64,000 bases of DNA from Chlorops oryzae. Lineage: Eukaryota; Arthropoda; Insecta; Diptera; Chloropidae. How positions within the stretch are numbered: the first letter of the stretch is position 1; every line of letters starts with the position of its first letter. This document shows positions 10,443-20,132 of this stretch, one piece after another. The DNA lies in the NCBI GenBank assembly GCA_020466095.1, contig CM035806.1, positions 117,579,921 to 117,643,920 of the forward strand. Reading direction: 5' to 3'. The position numbers and the translations under genes are program-made. Under the pieces are notes generated by a model. That model was not told where the DNA came from. It did not search any database and saw nothing but the letters and a program-made list of their open reading frames with translations.

Positions 10443-12247
10443 TTAAGAAAGTGTTGGCATATTCAAAAAGTTCATTATTCGTCGCCGTTTTTCTTCTCCC
10501 TGAACGGTGGAACCACCATGGTCTTGAATTTCGGTTACCTCCTCCGGAAAATTTGAATCTTCCATTGAACATGCATTATCTTCGCCTTCCATTAGTATAA
10601 TATTGTGTAAAATTGCACACGCCATTTATCCAAAACAAGCTTTTGGCAGTAGTCGTTTTTAATGGCAATTTAAGTTCTTTAAGACTGCCAAAAACCTTTC
10701 CTTTAAAAACATAAAGCAATGTTCAATGCCACTCTGTAAGGCTGAAATTTTTATTGAACTGTTTGCGACTCTCGGAGGCACCATCAGAACCAGCGCGACG
10801 AAAAGGAGTCAAAACAATTGGTGTCAATTTGTACGCAGAATCTCCATAAATCCACTGTTCCCCACTAAAGTATTCCTCCGATTTTAGTGCCAAATCGGAG
10901 TTATTGAATATGCGTGCATCATGCACACTCCCAGGATAACTTGCATGACTGTGGCGGATGCCGAAACTTATGATATCGGCTTGCACTTTAATTGAATACA
11001 CATGCCTCCGCGAAAAGAATGCTTCCGGATCTTGCATTGGCTTTTCTGTTAGTTTCACTTCCGAACCGTTGTTGTGGTTATTAAGGGGATGTATCAGTCT
11101 GGCTCCTCCAGACTAATACATAGACCTAAATATCCTCTTTAAATAAACACGGACACAGGCAATTCAGTTCAGTCCTTTTTATTATTTTACTTATTACTTT
11201 AATTTACAATGTTTCAATCCTACTCTATCTCCTATTTGACTCGAAAGGACTTCCCTAATTCCCTGTCTAACACTTAAGTCTACGCTCCGTTGTCGTGGCC
11301 CTTGGGTGAGTACGTGCACCGGAGTTGAGACTTTGAATACTAAATCAAGAGTCCCCTTGTCGATGTTGATTCTTCCCTTTTATAAGGAGAAAGTGCTTAG
11401 GCTGCACTTTCTCGCCAAATCTGGAACACTTCCGCAATGATGAACTGCTGTTGTGCAATCGCCTATTGCCCAATTTCGCTTTTCTCCATAACTCCATTAG
11501 CTGGTGCTGACGTGTCGTCGTTCTCATTATCGCTGACCTACTTCTGTGTCCCAGTTCTAATTCTGGCGATATTGCGTCATCGTCTCCAGTCGTTGCATTT
11601 CTTCGGTTCGCTTTGTCTGTTCTTTGCTGATCTTGCAAAACGGTTGACTCTTTCGTGCTGGGTAGTACAGTGAGTACTCGTATGTTGTACTCACAACACC
11701 GTCGACATAGCCAATACAAAAAGGCATCTCGTGTGCAGTTGACTCAACCAAATGTTTTCGTTCAGTTGACGATGGCCAAAATATGTATTTATCTTTGAGT
11801 CTTATGAAAGCATGGATTACTCTCTGGGTAAATATCTACAAATGAGTATGATTAAATATAAAATGAAAATAAATGTACATGTTAATATATCTGTATTGTT
11901 CCACCATCACCTATTCCAAAAAAACTGGCGATTTTAGCGATAGACGCCCCTTCACCACTCGACCCAAGTCTATATAATACAACTGCCAACTGCGTCTCTA
12001 CAGGATATTGCTTTCCCGTTTTGACGCCATTAAAAACGTAATCATCCTGGATCAGCTCCACAATTTTTTTAAACATTTTCCAACTAATGCGAGTAAATTG
12101 TTTGAACCTTTCCTCATCAAGATTGGGCAAAACATTGCAAAGAAAATGATTGGATTTGGGAACTGAATTCCGTAAAAAAGGCATGCAGTAACGGTATCGA
12201 TCTGCTGCACATAATACCATTCCCAAATCCTCCAAAATTTCATCCAT
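10443..12247 (-). pseudogene. Harbinger DDE transposase (DDE_Tnp_4 type), broken
   Basis: The N-terminal exon (12247-11882) encodes a helix-turn-helix region (FKQFTRISWKMFKKIVELI, later QLAVVLYRLGSSGEGASIAKIASFFG). The next part (about 11822-11703) gives MPFCIGYVDG with the first catalytic Asp. A solo LTR (11070-11698) interrupts right after it. Coding resumes at 11065 with KPMQDPEAFFSRRHVYSIKVQ, PGSVHDARIFNNSDL and WIYGDSAYKLTPIVLTPF, the second Asp. Frameshifts between 10723 and 10620 break the third acidic region. The C-terminus (ACAILHNIIL) ends at 10443. The family is clear; the copy is dead. Confidence 0.85.
11070..11698 (-). mobile_element. solo LTR of a retrotransposon, 629 bp
   Basis: The block starts TGTTGTG and ends CACAACA and is flanked by CCGT on both sides (11066-11069 and 11699-11702), a 4-bp target duplication. 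On the minus strand a TATAAAAGG-type promoter lies at about 11384-11375, so I place the LTR on that strand. No internal region is present. It is a product of LTR-LTR recombination inside the Harbinger transposase. The TGTTGTGAG start resembles the 765-bp LTR of the Gypsy element at 13033, but the bodies differ. Confidence 0.85.
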
Positions 12248-12531
12248 TTTCTTTTCATCTTTACCCTTTCAGAACCGAGTAAATTTTTCTGTATAACTAT
12301 CTCAAAAGTAAAGTAATTAAAAAAAACCTTTTTTTACGAGTTCAGAAAAATTTTTGGGATTTTTTGGTTTAAACTTTAAAGGGTTTTTCAAAAAAGGACC
12401 TATCACAATTGTGTAACTTGGCGGCTAACGTGTCAATTGAAGCGGAACCGCGAATAACGTTGTTAGCAACGAATTTTAACCCAATTTTTGGACTTTTGCT
12501 TTTTATAATTCTCTGGCCATTTACGGTAATA
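12248..12531. other. noncoding, probable Harbinger end
   Basis: AT-rich sequence upstream of the Harbinger transposase on the minus strand, followed by a GC-richer stretch at 12418-12480. No gene seen; it probably holds the right end of the Harbinger and some flanking DNA. Confidence 0.4.
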
Positions 12532-13032
12532 CACTCACTAGAAAAAGTCTCCGCTCACTGACATGCTTTTTTTTCTCGTTAAAAAAAAGTATGAAAAAAA
12601 TGATTTTTTTCAGCAGTTTCTAATGAAATGTTTAGCCAGTTATAACAGCAATTGAAATGAATATTTTCGTAGAATTCGTTTGCGTAGACGTGGAGATTGT
12701 GGTGATTTTCTAGGAAAACACAGCTGCAACAAGGAGAAAAAGTCTCCGCTCATTTTTTAATATGACAAGTTTTTTTGAACTTTCAAGCAGTGAGGACATA
12801 CTTTGAGTCAGCAAATTGGAAGCTGAACTAGTTTTTAACTATTTATTACTAATTTAATTAAGTTCTGCTGTGGTTTTTTAAAAATTAGTTGAAATAAGTA
12901 CCAAACGCAGAGAAATAAGCGTATCTGAGCGAAAAATCATCCTTAAACTAAGGGAAGATGGCAATAGCTTTCGGCAAATAGGAAAAATAGTTGGCAGAGC
13001 GGAATCTTCTATTCGATACGTCGTGAAGAGCT
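12532..13032 (+). mobile_element. Tc1-like transposon, left part
   Basis: After a TA at 12530-12531 the sequence starts CACTCACTAG. The motif GAAAAAGTCTCCGCTCA occurs at 12541-12557 and again at 12736-12752, in the same direction, the IR/DR arrangement of Tc1 elements in which each inverted repeat holds two transposase-binding sites. The transposase coding region begins near 12890. The element is cut at 13032 by the large Gypsy element and continues at 30431. Confidence 0.75.
12890..13032 (+). pseudogene. Tc1-like transposase, N-terminal part (first half)
   Basis: The frame encodes a helix-turn-helix domain: REISVSERKIILKLREDG, then NSFRQIGKIVGRAESSIRYV. It is the N-terminal paired-like DNA-binding domain of Tc1 transposases. 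The reading is cut by the Gypsy insertion at the AGCT target (13029-13032) and continues in frame past 30430. No start codon is fixed. Confidence 0.75.
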
Positions 13033-13797
13033 TGTTGTGAGTCTCTCCCAAACTCACATGTGGTCACCTTAAACCGAAAGCAAAAGGCAGTGACCTGCAT
13101 TTATGAATTTCACTTCAAGGTGATTCCAAGCTACTCAAAAACACTGTCCAGCGTAAATTGCTGACAAATGCAAACATGCAGTTCGGCCGCTTGCAACAAC
13201 AACAACACCGGCACAGTATATGCCCGAATGACAAACATCAGCGCTGGCGCAGCGAATGCACAATTGCAATCCGATCGCTGGCAATAACAACAACAACACA
13301 CGTCAAGAGTTTTTATGTAAAAGCAACAACAACTACAAAAGAAGAACTAAGAACATCGGAATAGCTGTATGTAGTAACAATATGGCATGTTGGTGCAATT
13401 GCGGGGGAAGGTCGCGGTTAAGCTTATGCAATATGTTCGAGAAGAATCGACGACGATCGCGGACGATGGGAATATTCGATATTGCAAGATCAGCAATATT
13501 GATCTATATAAACGGAGCTTCGATGACTGGAACGGGACTTCTGCGAGCGTACTCACCAAAGGGCCACGACGGAGAAGTTAATAGTCAAGCAATAGGGATA
13601 TTTGTATTTGAAAGTATAGGATTCATTTTTTTAAATAAAGGATTAAAACCTAATTTTTGGTGTCTTTTATTTGATAAAGGAAATACGGGGACTATTATAC
13701 GCTCGACATTGTCTGAGCGCTTGGTACCCTACGTTGTAAGTTAGTGACATTGGTGCGCTCGACACAGTTTGAGCGCTGTGCACACTATACTACAACA
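13033..13797 (+). repeat. 5' LTR of the Gypsy-PTP element
   Basis: Starts TGTTGTGAGTCTCTCCC and ends ACTATACTACAACA. It matches the 3' LTR along all 765 bp apart from four visible base differences. A long open frame (13256-13744) lies inside but is simply shared LTR sequence, not a gene I can support. Confidence 0.95.
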
Positions 13798-13801
13798 TTT
13801 A

Positions 13802-13819
13802 TGGCGCAGCCGGTATTCG
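13802..13819 (+). promoter_or_regulatory. tRNA primer-binding site
   Basis: TGGCGCAGCCGGTAT begins four bases after the 5' LTR. TGG at this place is the complement of the CCA end of a tRNA. The sequence resembles the serine-tRNA-type sites of the 17.6/297 group of Gypsy elements, from memory; the exact tRNA is not proven. Confidence 0.7.
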
Positions 13820-13912
13820 ACTGACTTTCAGTTGGATCGAAATCAGTTCTCTAAAAGTTTTTTTTTAAATTATTGATCGTTGTGCGGTTTAATTTATGAC
13901 GCTATTCAGCTA

Positions 13913-14169
13913 AATTGGGGCTGTGACAGTCTTAAACAGTAATTAGTTATTACCAAACTTGCAGGAAAGCTCGTCAAATTGAACTGCATTAGCGACTATA
14001 ATTTTTAAGCAAAGTTTATATCGACAAGGTTTGCTTGCCAATATAACTGAGCAAAAAGCTTGAAAGAATATTAAAATTTTATACCAAAAGTGTATATACA
14101 TGATCGGCTACGAAATATCGCCTTGAATTGGGGCTGTGACAGTCTTAAACAGTAATTAGTTATTACCAA
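13913..14169 (+). repeat. 44-bp direct repeat in the Gypsy 5' leader
   Basis: A 44-bp sequence starting AATTGGGGCTGTGACAG is found at 13913-13956 and again, apparently identical, at 14126-14169. Both copies lie between primer site and gag. They could be packaging or insulator-type sites, or a small duplication. Confidence 0.85.
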
Positions 14170-14351
14170 GACAAGCCGAATAAAAATTCGTAAGCAAGAT
14201 TGTATGGTAAAACGCTTGTAGAATATTTTTATTTTTGAAGAATACCAATACTTTCAAAATAAATATCCCTATAAAAAGTGAAAATAAGTATTTTTAAATA
14301 AATTATCAACGGTAGCTGTGCAACGAAGAATAAAGTATAGATTAACAAGCA

Positions 14352-14366
14352 TGATACAGGTGAGTA
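14352..14366 (+). promoter_or_regulatory. putative splice donor before gag
   Basis: ATGATACAG is followed by GTGAGTACA at 14360, a near-consensus 5' splice site 50 bases before the gag ATG. It could start a spliced subgenomic RNA for the 3' phosphatase region, as spliced env RNAs do in errantivirus-like Gypsy elements. No matching acceptor upstream of the PTP could be fixed. Confidence 0.4.
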
Positions 14367-14413
14367 CAAAAAACAATAATTTTTCATCTTGAGTCCTATT
14401 TTGCAAAGTACAC

Positions 14414-16231
14414 ATGGAAAAAGAAATAGATATACTTAAGGATAGATTGAAGGTATTCGAGGACGATTCAGACACCATTTTACGCGAAGCAAGGGAGTTA
14501 GTTCACCAAGCAAATTTAAGCAAGGAAATTTTAAACTTAATTAAGGACCAAACCGTACTAGGGCAATTTTCGAAAATTAGCGAAGCAGCCTTTTTGATCA
14601 ACAAAGTTAAAGATACAGTAAGTGCATCGGAACAATCCACGAGCAAAAAAATTGAAGAACTAGAACTGACCATAAAAGCCCTGAAAAACAGTTGCAAATC
14701 GTTTAAAGATCAAATAGAAAATCAAAATAGTTTAATAGAAGAAGCAGAAAAAGAAAATCAGAATTTAAGAGAGACTTTAAATAAAGAAGTCGGTCCTACG
14801 GTTGCGGACACCATTCAACACAGCAAGAAAAAACTTAAAGAAAGTGATGAAGAAACTGCATTTTTAAAACAGGAATTAAGAAAATTAAAAAACACATTGA
14901 AAACAGTCTGTGTCCCCTCTCCGGTTTCAACTCCAAATCCTGCACGGAAAACTAGACTGGCAAACCAAAACGTTCAAATTGCCTTTACACCCACGGCACA
15001 GACTTCAAACCAATTTGTATTTCCACCCCCTCCAAAGACAACAACAACGACTCAACATATAATTCCAACGATCCAAACAAATAACACAACAATCGAAAGT
15101 ATTGAAAATTTGAGCGCTGCTCAGCCAACAACAAACATGACCACCAATATGCAGGTAGACGAATTGATGGGAAAAGTAAATAACCTCGTTCCATATTTTT
15201 CAGGCACTAACAATGCCGATTTATATCTAGAAGTTGATAGATTTGTTAATGGAATTGGATTATTGAAAAGCGTAGTAGGGAACAGCAATATAAACGACAT
15301 ACTTGGTTGCATAAAGAACAGACTAGCAGGCAAAGCTTACGAAATTGTCTCAAAGAGAATAATAAACAATCTGGATGAGTTAAATGACGTCATAAAATCA
15401 GAATTTTTGAAAAAACGAAGCTTAGAAACAATCAGATATGAAATTGCTTCCGCAAAGCAGCAGAGTACTGAAAAGGTTTCGGAGTTTGGTAGGAAGATAG
15501 AATCTTTATTGCGTGAAGCCGAAGAGCTTATTAGGGAATCGTGGAACCGTACTGAAGCAGTAGCATTGCTACACGACTACCAGAAATTAGGAAAAAATAA
15601 ATTTATTTTTGGTATTCAGGACCCCTTTTTACGAAACAGACTCGAGGGCGCAGAACATGAATCACTATTTACTCTTATAAAATTAGCGCAGACGACGGAA
15701 GAGCGACATGAGGAAAATAGTTAAATTGCATATTCTGATCATTTCATAAATAAACAAACCCCAGTAGTCATACATCAAGCTCGGTGTTCATTTTGTAACG
15801 TAGAAGGCCATACTTGGGATGTTTGCGTGCAAAGAAAGAATACGCCCTATTGCGGTAGTTGTGCTCAATATGGGCACACCACTAATGCGCAATGTAACGT
15901 AAAGAATACTCCCATACAAAATTGTGGTTTTTGCGGAAAAACGGGACACTCCGAAAAGAATTGCTATGCGAAAATTAAAAATTTATTCTGTAACGTCTGT
16001 CAGTTAAAGGGTCACGAAACAAATCCGTACTGCAGGCAGGGGCACAAAAACAAACAAGCTAATCAGCACAATTCACAAACGGGAAATAGCGATCGCAATA
16101 CTAATAACAATCGAAGCGCCCCAACAATGATTAAAACCATTCAATGTTTTAAATGCTCGCAACCGGGTCATATTGCAAGAAATTGTCCGAATAATCAGGG
16201 AAACCCCTCGCGGCCCGGTCTCGGCCATTAG
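14414..16231 (+). pseudogene. Gag polyprotein of the Gypsy-PTP element, one in-frame stop
   Basis: From the ATG at 14414 the first 436 residues hold a long coiled coil (residues 1-165, Lys/Glu/Leu-rich), a Thr/Pro-rich linker, and a capsid-like helical domain (VDELMGKVNNLVPYFSG through SLFTLIKLAQTTEERHEEN). A TAA at 15722-15724 stops the frame, but the same frame then continues with five CCHC zinc knuckles: CSFCNVEGHTWDVC, CGSCAQYGHTTNAQC, CGFCGKTGHSEKNC, CNVCQLKGHETNPYC and CFKCSQPGHIARNC. Five knuckles is many for a Gypsy Gag. The stop is either a recent mutation or a read-through site. Gag would form the particle and bind RNA. Confidence 0.85.
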
Positions 16232-16275
16232 ACCGGAATGCCAGCAGCAAACAAGAGTCTCTGAGGCCAATTCAA

Positions 16276-16491
16276 ATGAGAAATTCAGAAAAACCAATAT
16301 ATAAAGACGAATTAAATGAGCTAGATATAAATAAAATTTTTTTAGATGATGTTGACAAAAAAACGATCAGTATAAATTTAAATTGTAATAAATTAGAGAA
16401 AAAAAGAATAATGAGTTCAAGAATCTTAAGTAAAAAAGAACTCTCTCTCATTAAAGAAAAATCAAAAGCAAAAGCGAAGAGTGCATTTTAA
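16276..16491 (+). CDS. short Lys-rich frame between gag and protease
   Basis: A 71-residue frame, shifted against gag and overlapping the start of the protease frame by 11 bases. It is acidic then Lys-rich (KELSLIKEKSKAKAK) and has no domain I recognise. It may be the lost link of one continuous gag-pol frame, broken by small indels. Confidence 0.4.
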   Translation: MRNSEKPIYKDELNELDINKIFLDDVDKKTISINLNCNKLEKKRIMSSRILSKKELSLIKEKSKAKAKSAF

Positions 16492-17428
16492 CGAGAATGT
16501 GAGTTTTCATTTTTACGAGAGTTCAATGCCAATTGTAAATGCAGAATCAGAAAAAACGGTTGAAGATAAAAAGAGTAAAAACGAAGATAGAAGTCAATTT
16601 CGAAAATTATTTTTATCTTTTGTGTTACCTTTTTTAGCAGCCATAAGCGAAAAATTTTCTATTTTGCGCAATCAAACTTGGGAATGGCTAAAAGAACGAA
16701 AGAAGCACCCCTGTAGGAACCTGATTCGAAATAATCCCAAATCCTTTAATACACAATGTTCAGGCTTAGTGTCAGACGACGCGTTTATAGTATTTCCTAA
16801 TCGACAAGCTATAAACGATGAGGTAACTCTGTTAGTGGACACTGGAGCTGACACTAGTTTAATTAAATGGGAAGCGTTAAAAAATGTAAATAACATTTAT
16901 GAATCGGAAGTCAAGAGTTTAGTGGGAGCCTTCGGAGGCACCGTTAGGAGTAAAGGAATTATAGACATTGGTCATACAAATAATAAAGAGTTGAATTTTA
17001 AGTTTCACGTTTTACCAAAGGGTAGTAAAATTCCGGGAGATGGACTATTAGGCAGAGATGGGCTCTGGAATAAATCAGTAATAGATACCATAGATAAAGA
17101 AACTAAATTTTTCAAAAATGGCAAAGAAATTGCTTCACTTCCACTTGTTAGTTCCACTTATAGCAGTCGGGTTTGTACTATTAAACCAGTCACGATCCGT
17201 GCTAGGACAGCAAGGGCAGTAGAAATATGCGCAGAGAAATTTTCCGGAGAAATCGTTATACAAAAAAGGGAAATTATGCCTAACGTTTTCGTAGGAGGTA
17301 CAATTACGGAAATTTTAAAGGGAAAGGGCTATGTGCCAATGTTGAACGCAAATCACACGGATGTTCGAATAGAATCCAGTGAATTAGAATATGACTGTGG
17401 CACAGAATTTGGACGTTCCAAACATTAA
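16481..17428 (+). CDS. aspartic protease region of the Gypsy-PTP element
   Basis: 315 residues. The catalytic motif LLVDTGADTSLIKW lies at about residues 117-130, with the flap region after it and GDGLLGRDGLW at about 185-196, typical of retropepsins. A hydrophobic stretch (FRKLFLSFVLPFLAAI) lies at residues 40-56 and could touch membranes. The frame ends at 17428 and overlaps the reverse-transcriptase frame from 17391, a +1 offset. That could be a programmed shift or one missing base. The protease would process the Gag-Pol precursor. Confidence 0.8.
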   Translation: MHFNENVSFHFYESSMPIVNAESEKTVEDKKSKNEDRSQFRKLFLSFVLPFLAAISEKFSILRNQTWEWLKERKKHPCRNLIRNNPKSFNTQCSGLVSDDAFIVFPNRQAINDEVTLLVDTGADTSLIKWEALKNVNNIYESEVKSLVGAFGGTVRSKGIIDIGHTNNKELNFKFHVLPKGSKIPGDGLLGRDGLWNKSVIDTIDKETKFFKNGKEIASLPLVSSTYSSRVCTIKPVTIRARTARAVEICAEKFSGEIVIQKREIMPNVFVGGTITEILKGKGYVPMLNANHTDVRIESSELEYDCGTEFGRSKH

Positions 17429-18530
17429 TCAATTACAAGAAGGGTGTAATGAGAATAATCGTTTTAACCTTTTGATGAACGCAGTAAATTTAGATAAAAA
17501 TCTTAATAAAGATGAATTGCATTCCATAAAAGAAATATTTAGAGATTATACCGATATATTCCTTTTGCAAGGAGATAATCTGTCATACACTACGGTATTA
17601 AGTCATGAAATTCCTACCGAACCGGGAAAAGCCCCAATTAATAGTAGACAGTACAGGTTGCCGGAACATCATAAAGCAGAAATAAATTCGCAGGTTAACA
17701 AAATGTTGACAGACAACATAATTAAGCCAAGTAAATCGCCTTGGAATTCGCCCATAATTTTAGTTCCAAAAAGGACAGGAAAAGATGGCGAGAAAAAATG
17801 GAGATTAGTAGTTGATTTTCGAAAATTGAACGAAATTACACTTAAACAAGTTTTCCCTATTCCAAGAATAGATGAAATTCTTGACCAATTGGGATGTAGC
17901 CGTTATTTTTCCACTTTGGATTTAGCTAGCGGATATCATCAAGTACTGGTCGATGAACAGGATAGACAGAAAACGGCCTTCAGCACTGGCATGGGCCATT
18001 TCGAATTCATAAGAATGCCTTTCGGTCTAACGGGGGCACCAGCCACATTCCAAAGAATTATGAATAGTATTTTGACGGGTCTTCAGGGAATTGATTGCTT
18101 TGTGTACCTTGACGACATTGTTATCTACGCCAGGAATTTAGAAGAACACGATATTCGTTTAAGAAATGTTTTTGACGTCTTAAGGGAAAACAATCTGAAA
18201 CTTCAAACAGAAAAATGCCAATTCCTGAAGAAAGAAGTAGTTTACTTAGGGCACAAATGTTCAGAATCAGGTGTTTTACCTGATCCAGCAAAAGTAGAAT
18301 CCGTTAAAAATATTAAACCACCCAAAAATATTAAAGAACTGCAGTCATTTCTCGGCTTAATCAATTATTATAGAAAGTTTATACCCGAGGCAGCCAAAAT
18401 ATCCTTACCATTAACAAAATTATTAAGAAAAGAAGAGAAATTTATTTGGAATAAGCATTGCCAAGACGCAATGGAGAAATTGAAAGAAGCAGTGACAAGC
18501 CCCCCTATACTACAATATCCTGATTTTTAA
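17391..18530 (+). CDS. reverse transcriptase of the Gypsy-PTP element
   Basis: About 379 residues. The Ty3/Gypsy RT signature is complete: SPWNSPIILVPKR, KWRLVVDFRKLNEIT, FSTLDLASGYHQV, TAFSTGMGHFEFIRMPFGL, APATFQRIMN and the catalytic FVYLDDIVIYA. The thumb and connection follow (LGHKCSESGVLPDPAKVE, LGLINYYRKFIP). A TAA at 18528-18530 sits just before the RNase H motif LTTDASNEALGAV, which continues in the same frame. That single stop would separate RT from RNase H and integrase unless read through. Confidence 0.92.
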   Translation: MTVAQNLDVPNINQLQEGCNENNRFNLLMNAVNLDKNLNKDELHSIKEIFRDYTDIFLLQGDNLSYTTVLSHEIPTEPGKAPINSRQYRLPEHHKAEINSQVNKMLTDNIIKPSKSPWNSPIILVPKRTGKDGEKKWRLVVDFRKLNEITLKQVFPIPRIDEILDQLGCSRYFSTLDLASGYHQVLVDEQDRQKTAFSTGMGHFEFIRMPFGLTGAPATFQRIMNSILTGLQGIDCFVYLDDIVIYARNLEEHDIRLRNVFDVLRENNLKLQTEKCQFLKKEVVYLGHKCSESGVLPDPAKVESVKNIKPPKNIKELQSFLGLINYYRKFIPEAAKISLPLTKLLRKEEKFIWNKHCQDAMEKLKEAVTSPPILQYPDF

Positions 18531-20132
18531 AAGTTATTTATTCTTACAACAGACGCCAGCAACGAAGCATTAGGTGCAGTATTGTCGCAAGGTGAGCCAG
18601 GACAGGATCTGCCAATATACTATGCGAGTAGGGCACTTAGTGCAACCGAAAAACGATATTCCACGATAGAAAAAGAATTTTTGGCAATAGTTTGGGCAGT
18701 TAAAAATTTTAGAACATACCTATTAGGCAAACATTTCAAAATTTATACCGACCATAAACCACTTAAAGGCATAGCGAATTTAAAATACCAAGATACCAGA
18801 TTGGGCCGTTTCCGATTGAAACTTTTAGAATACGATTTTGAAATCCTTTACAAACCCGGAAAAAATAACCTTAATGCAGATGCACTAAGTAGACTCCCAA
18901 ATTCAGAAACACCAATAGCAGTAGTAACCAGATCAATTTCAAAAACAAAACCAGAAGAATTCGATACGTCAACAACTGTAAGCCCGAGTGAGAATTATAA
19001 CGAAGATACGGCAGTTGTGCTAACGGATCCAACAGAAATACAAAAAATTATAAAAATTTTCCATGACAGTCCAATAGGAGGCCATAAAGGGTTTTTGAAA
19101 ACATACTTTCGTGTCAGAAAACAATTTAAATGGGAAGGCATGCAGAAGCACATAAAAGATTACATAGACTCATGCCAACTTTGCCAAAAGAATAAAAGTT
19201 CCCGCGTAGAAAAATTGCCTATGACTATAACCAATACTCCCCACAGACCGTTTGATAAAGTATTCATGGATATAGTTGGTCCGCTTCCGCTCTCATCAAG
19301 AGGGAATAAATACATACTTACATTTTTAGACGATTTTTCTAAATATTTCATTTGCGTGGCCATACCAGATGCCGAAGCATCAACTGTGGCAAGAGCCTTT
19401 TTTAATGAAATAATTGCCAAATTTAATATCCCTAAGGTATTAATAACAGACAATGGTACAAATTTCACTTCAGTTTTATTTCAAGAAGTTTGCAAAATTC
19501 TTGGCATTAAAAAATCGCAAACTTCGCCATACCACCCGCAAGCCAATGGTGCTCTTGAAAGAAGTCACCGGCCCCTTGCGGAAGTCCTTCGAAATTTTGT
19601 CAATGAGGATGGCACGAATTGGGATGAATGGTTGCACCACGCTATGCACGTGCATAACAACACAATACATTCATCCACAAAACAAACACCCAGTAGAACA
19701 CTTTTCGGTTTCGATTTCGAAATTTCAATAAAATTAAAGCATAAACCTGGTCCTTTGTATAATCCCGACGATTATAGCAAAATTTTGAAGTACCAAATTC
19801 AAAGAAGCTATGAAATTGTTAGACAAAATCAAAAATCTGCAAAAGAAAAGTCAAAGATATATTATGACAAAAATTCAAAAGAAAGAAAGTTCAAAATAGG
19901 AGATAAAGTTTGGCTAAAAAATCAAAACAGACAAAATACATTTTCACCCATTTGGGAGGGACCATTTGAAATAATTTCCATACCTTCTCCGGCAAATGTA
20001 CGATTACTTATTAAGGGAAAAAAGAAAACCTACCACAAAAATTTGATAAAATTAAACCATAGTAAAAAGGAGAAAACGTATATCGTAGAACATGTAACAA
20101 CACCAAGGGAAAAGTGTAATCATGAGAGATTA
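18531..20132 (+). CDS. RNase H and integrase of the Gypsy-PTP element
   Basis: After the stop at 18528 the same frame stays open to 20768. RNase H: FILTTDASNEALGAVLS, YSTIEKEFLAIVWAV, YTDHKPL and NADALSRL. Integrase: an HHCC finger (HDSPIGGHKG to CQLCQKNK), the catalytic Asp in VFMDIVGPLPL, Asp in LITDNGTNF and Glu in NGALERSHR, then a C-terminal module (FKIGDKVWL, WEGPFEI). An IN C-terminus of this kind normally ends pol. Here the frame goes straight on into the tyrosine phosphatase domain. Confidence 0.92.

Larger units (their letters stand above)
8870..12531. mobile_element. PIF/Harbinger transposon with two convergent genes
   Basis: A Myb/SANT-like gene on the plus strand (9166-10179) faces a Harbinger DDE transposase on the minus strand (10443-12247). 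This two-gene layout is the hallmark of autonomous Harbinger elements, where the Myb-like protein helps the transposase bind DNA. I could not fix the terminal repeats, so the outer limits are approximate. The transposase is broken and a solo LTR sits in it, so this copy is no longer autonomous. Confidence 0.75.

Noticed and set aside
13158..13744. Protein-coding genes in the LTRs
   Set aside because: The open frames recur at the same place in both LTRs (also 29791-30377), and contain no domain; they follow from shared LTR sequence.
17391..17428. A proven programmed frameshift between protease and RT
   Set aside because: The overlap is compatible with it, but one missing base would look the same, and the copy has other breaks.
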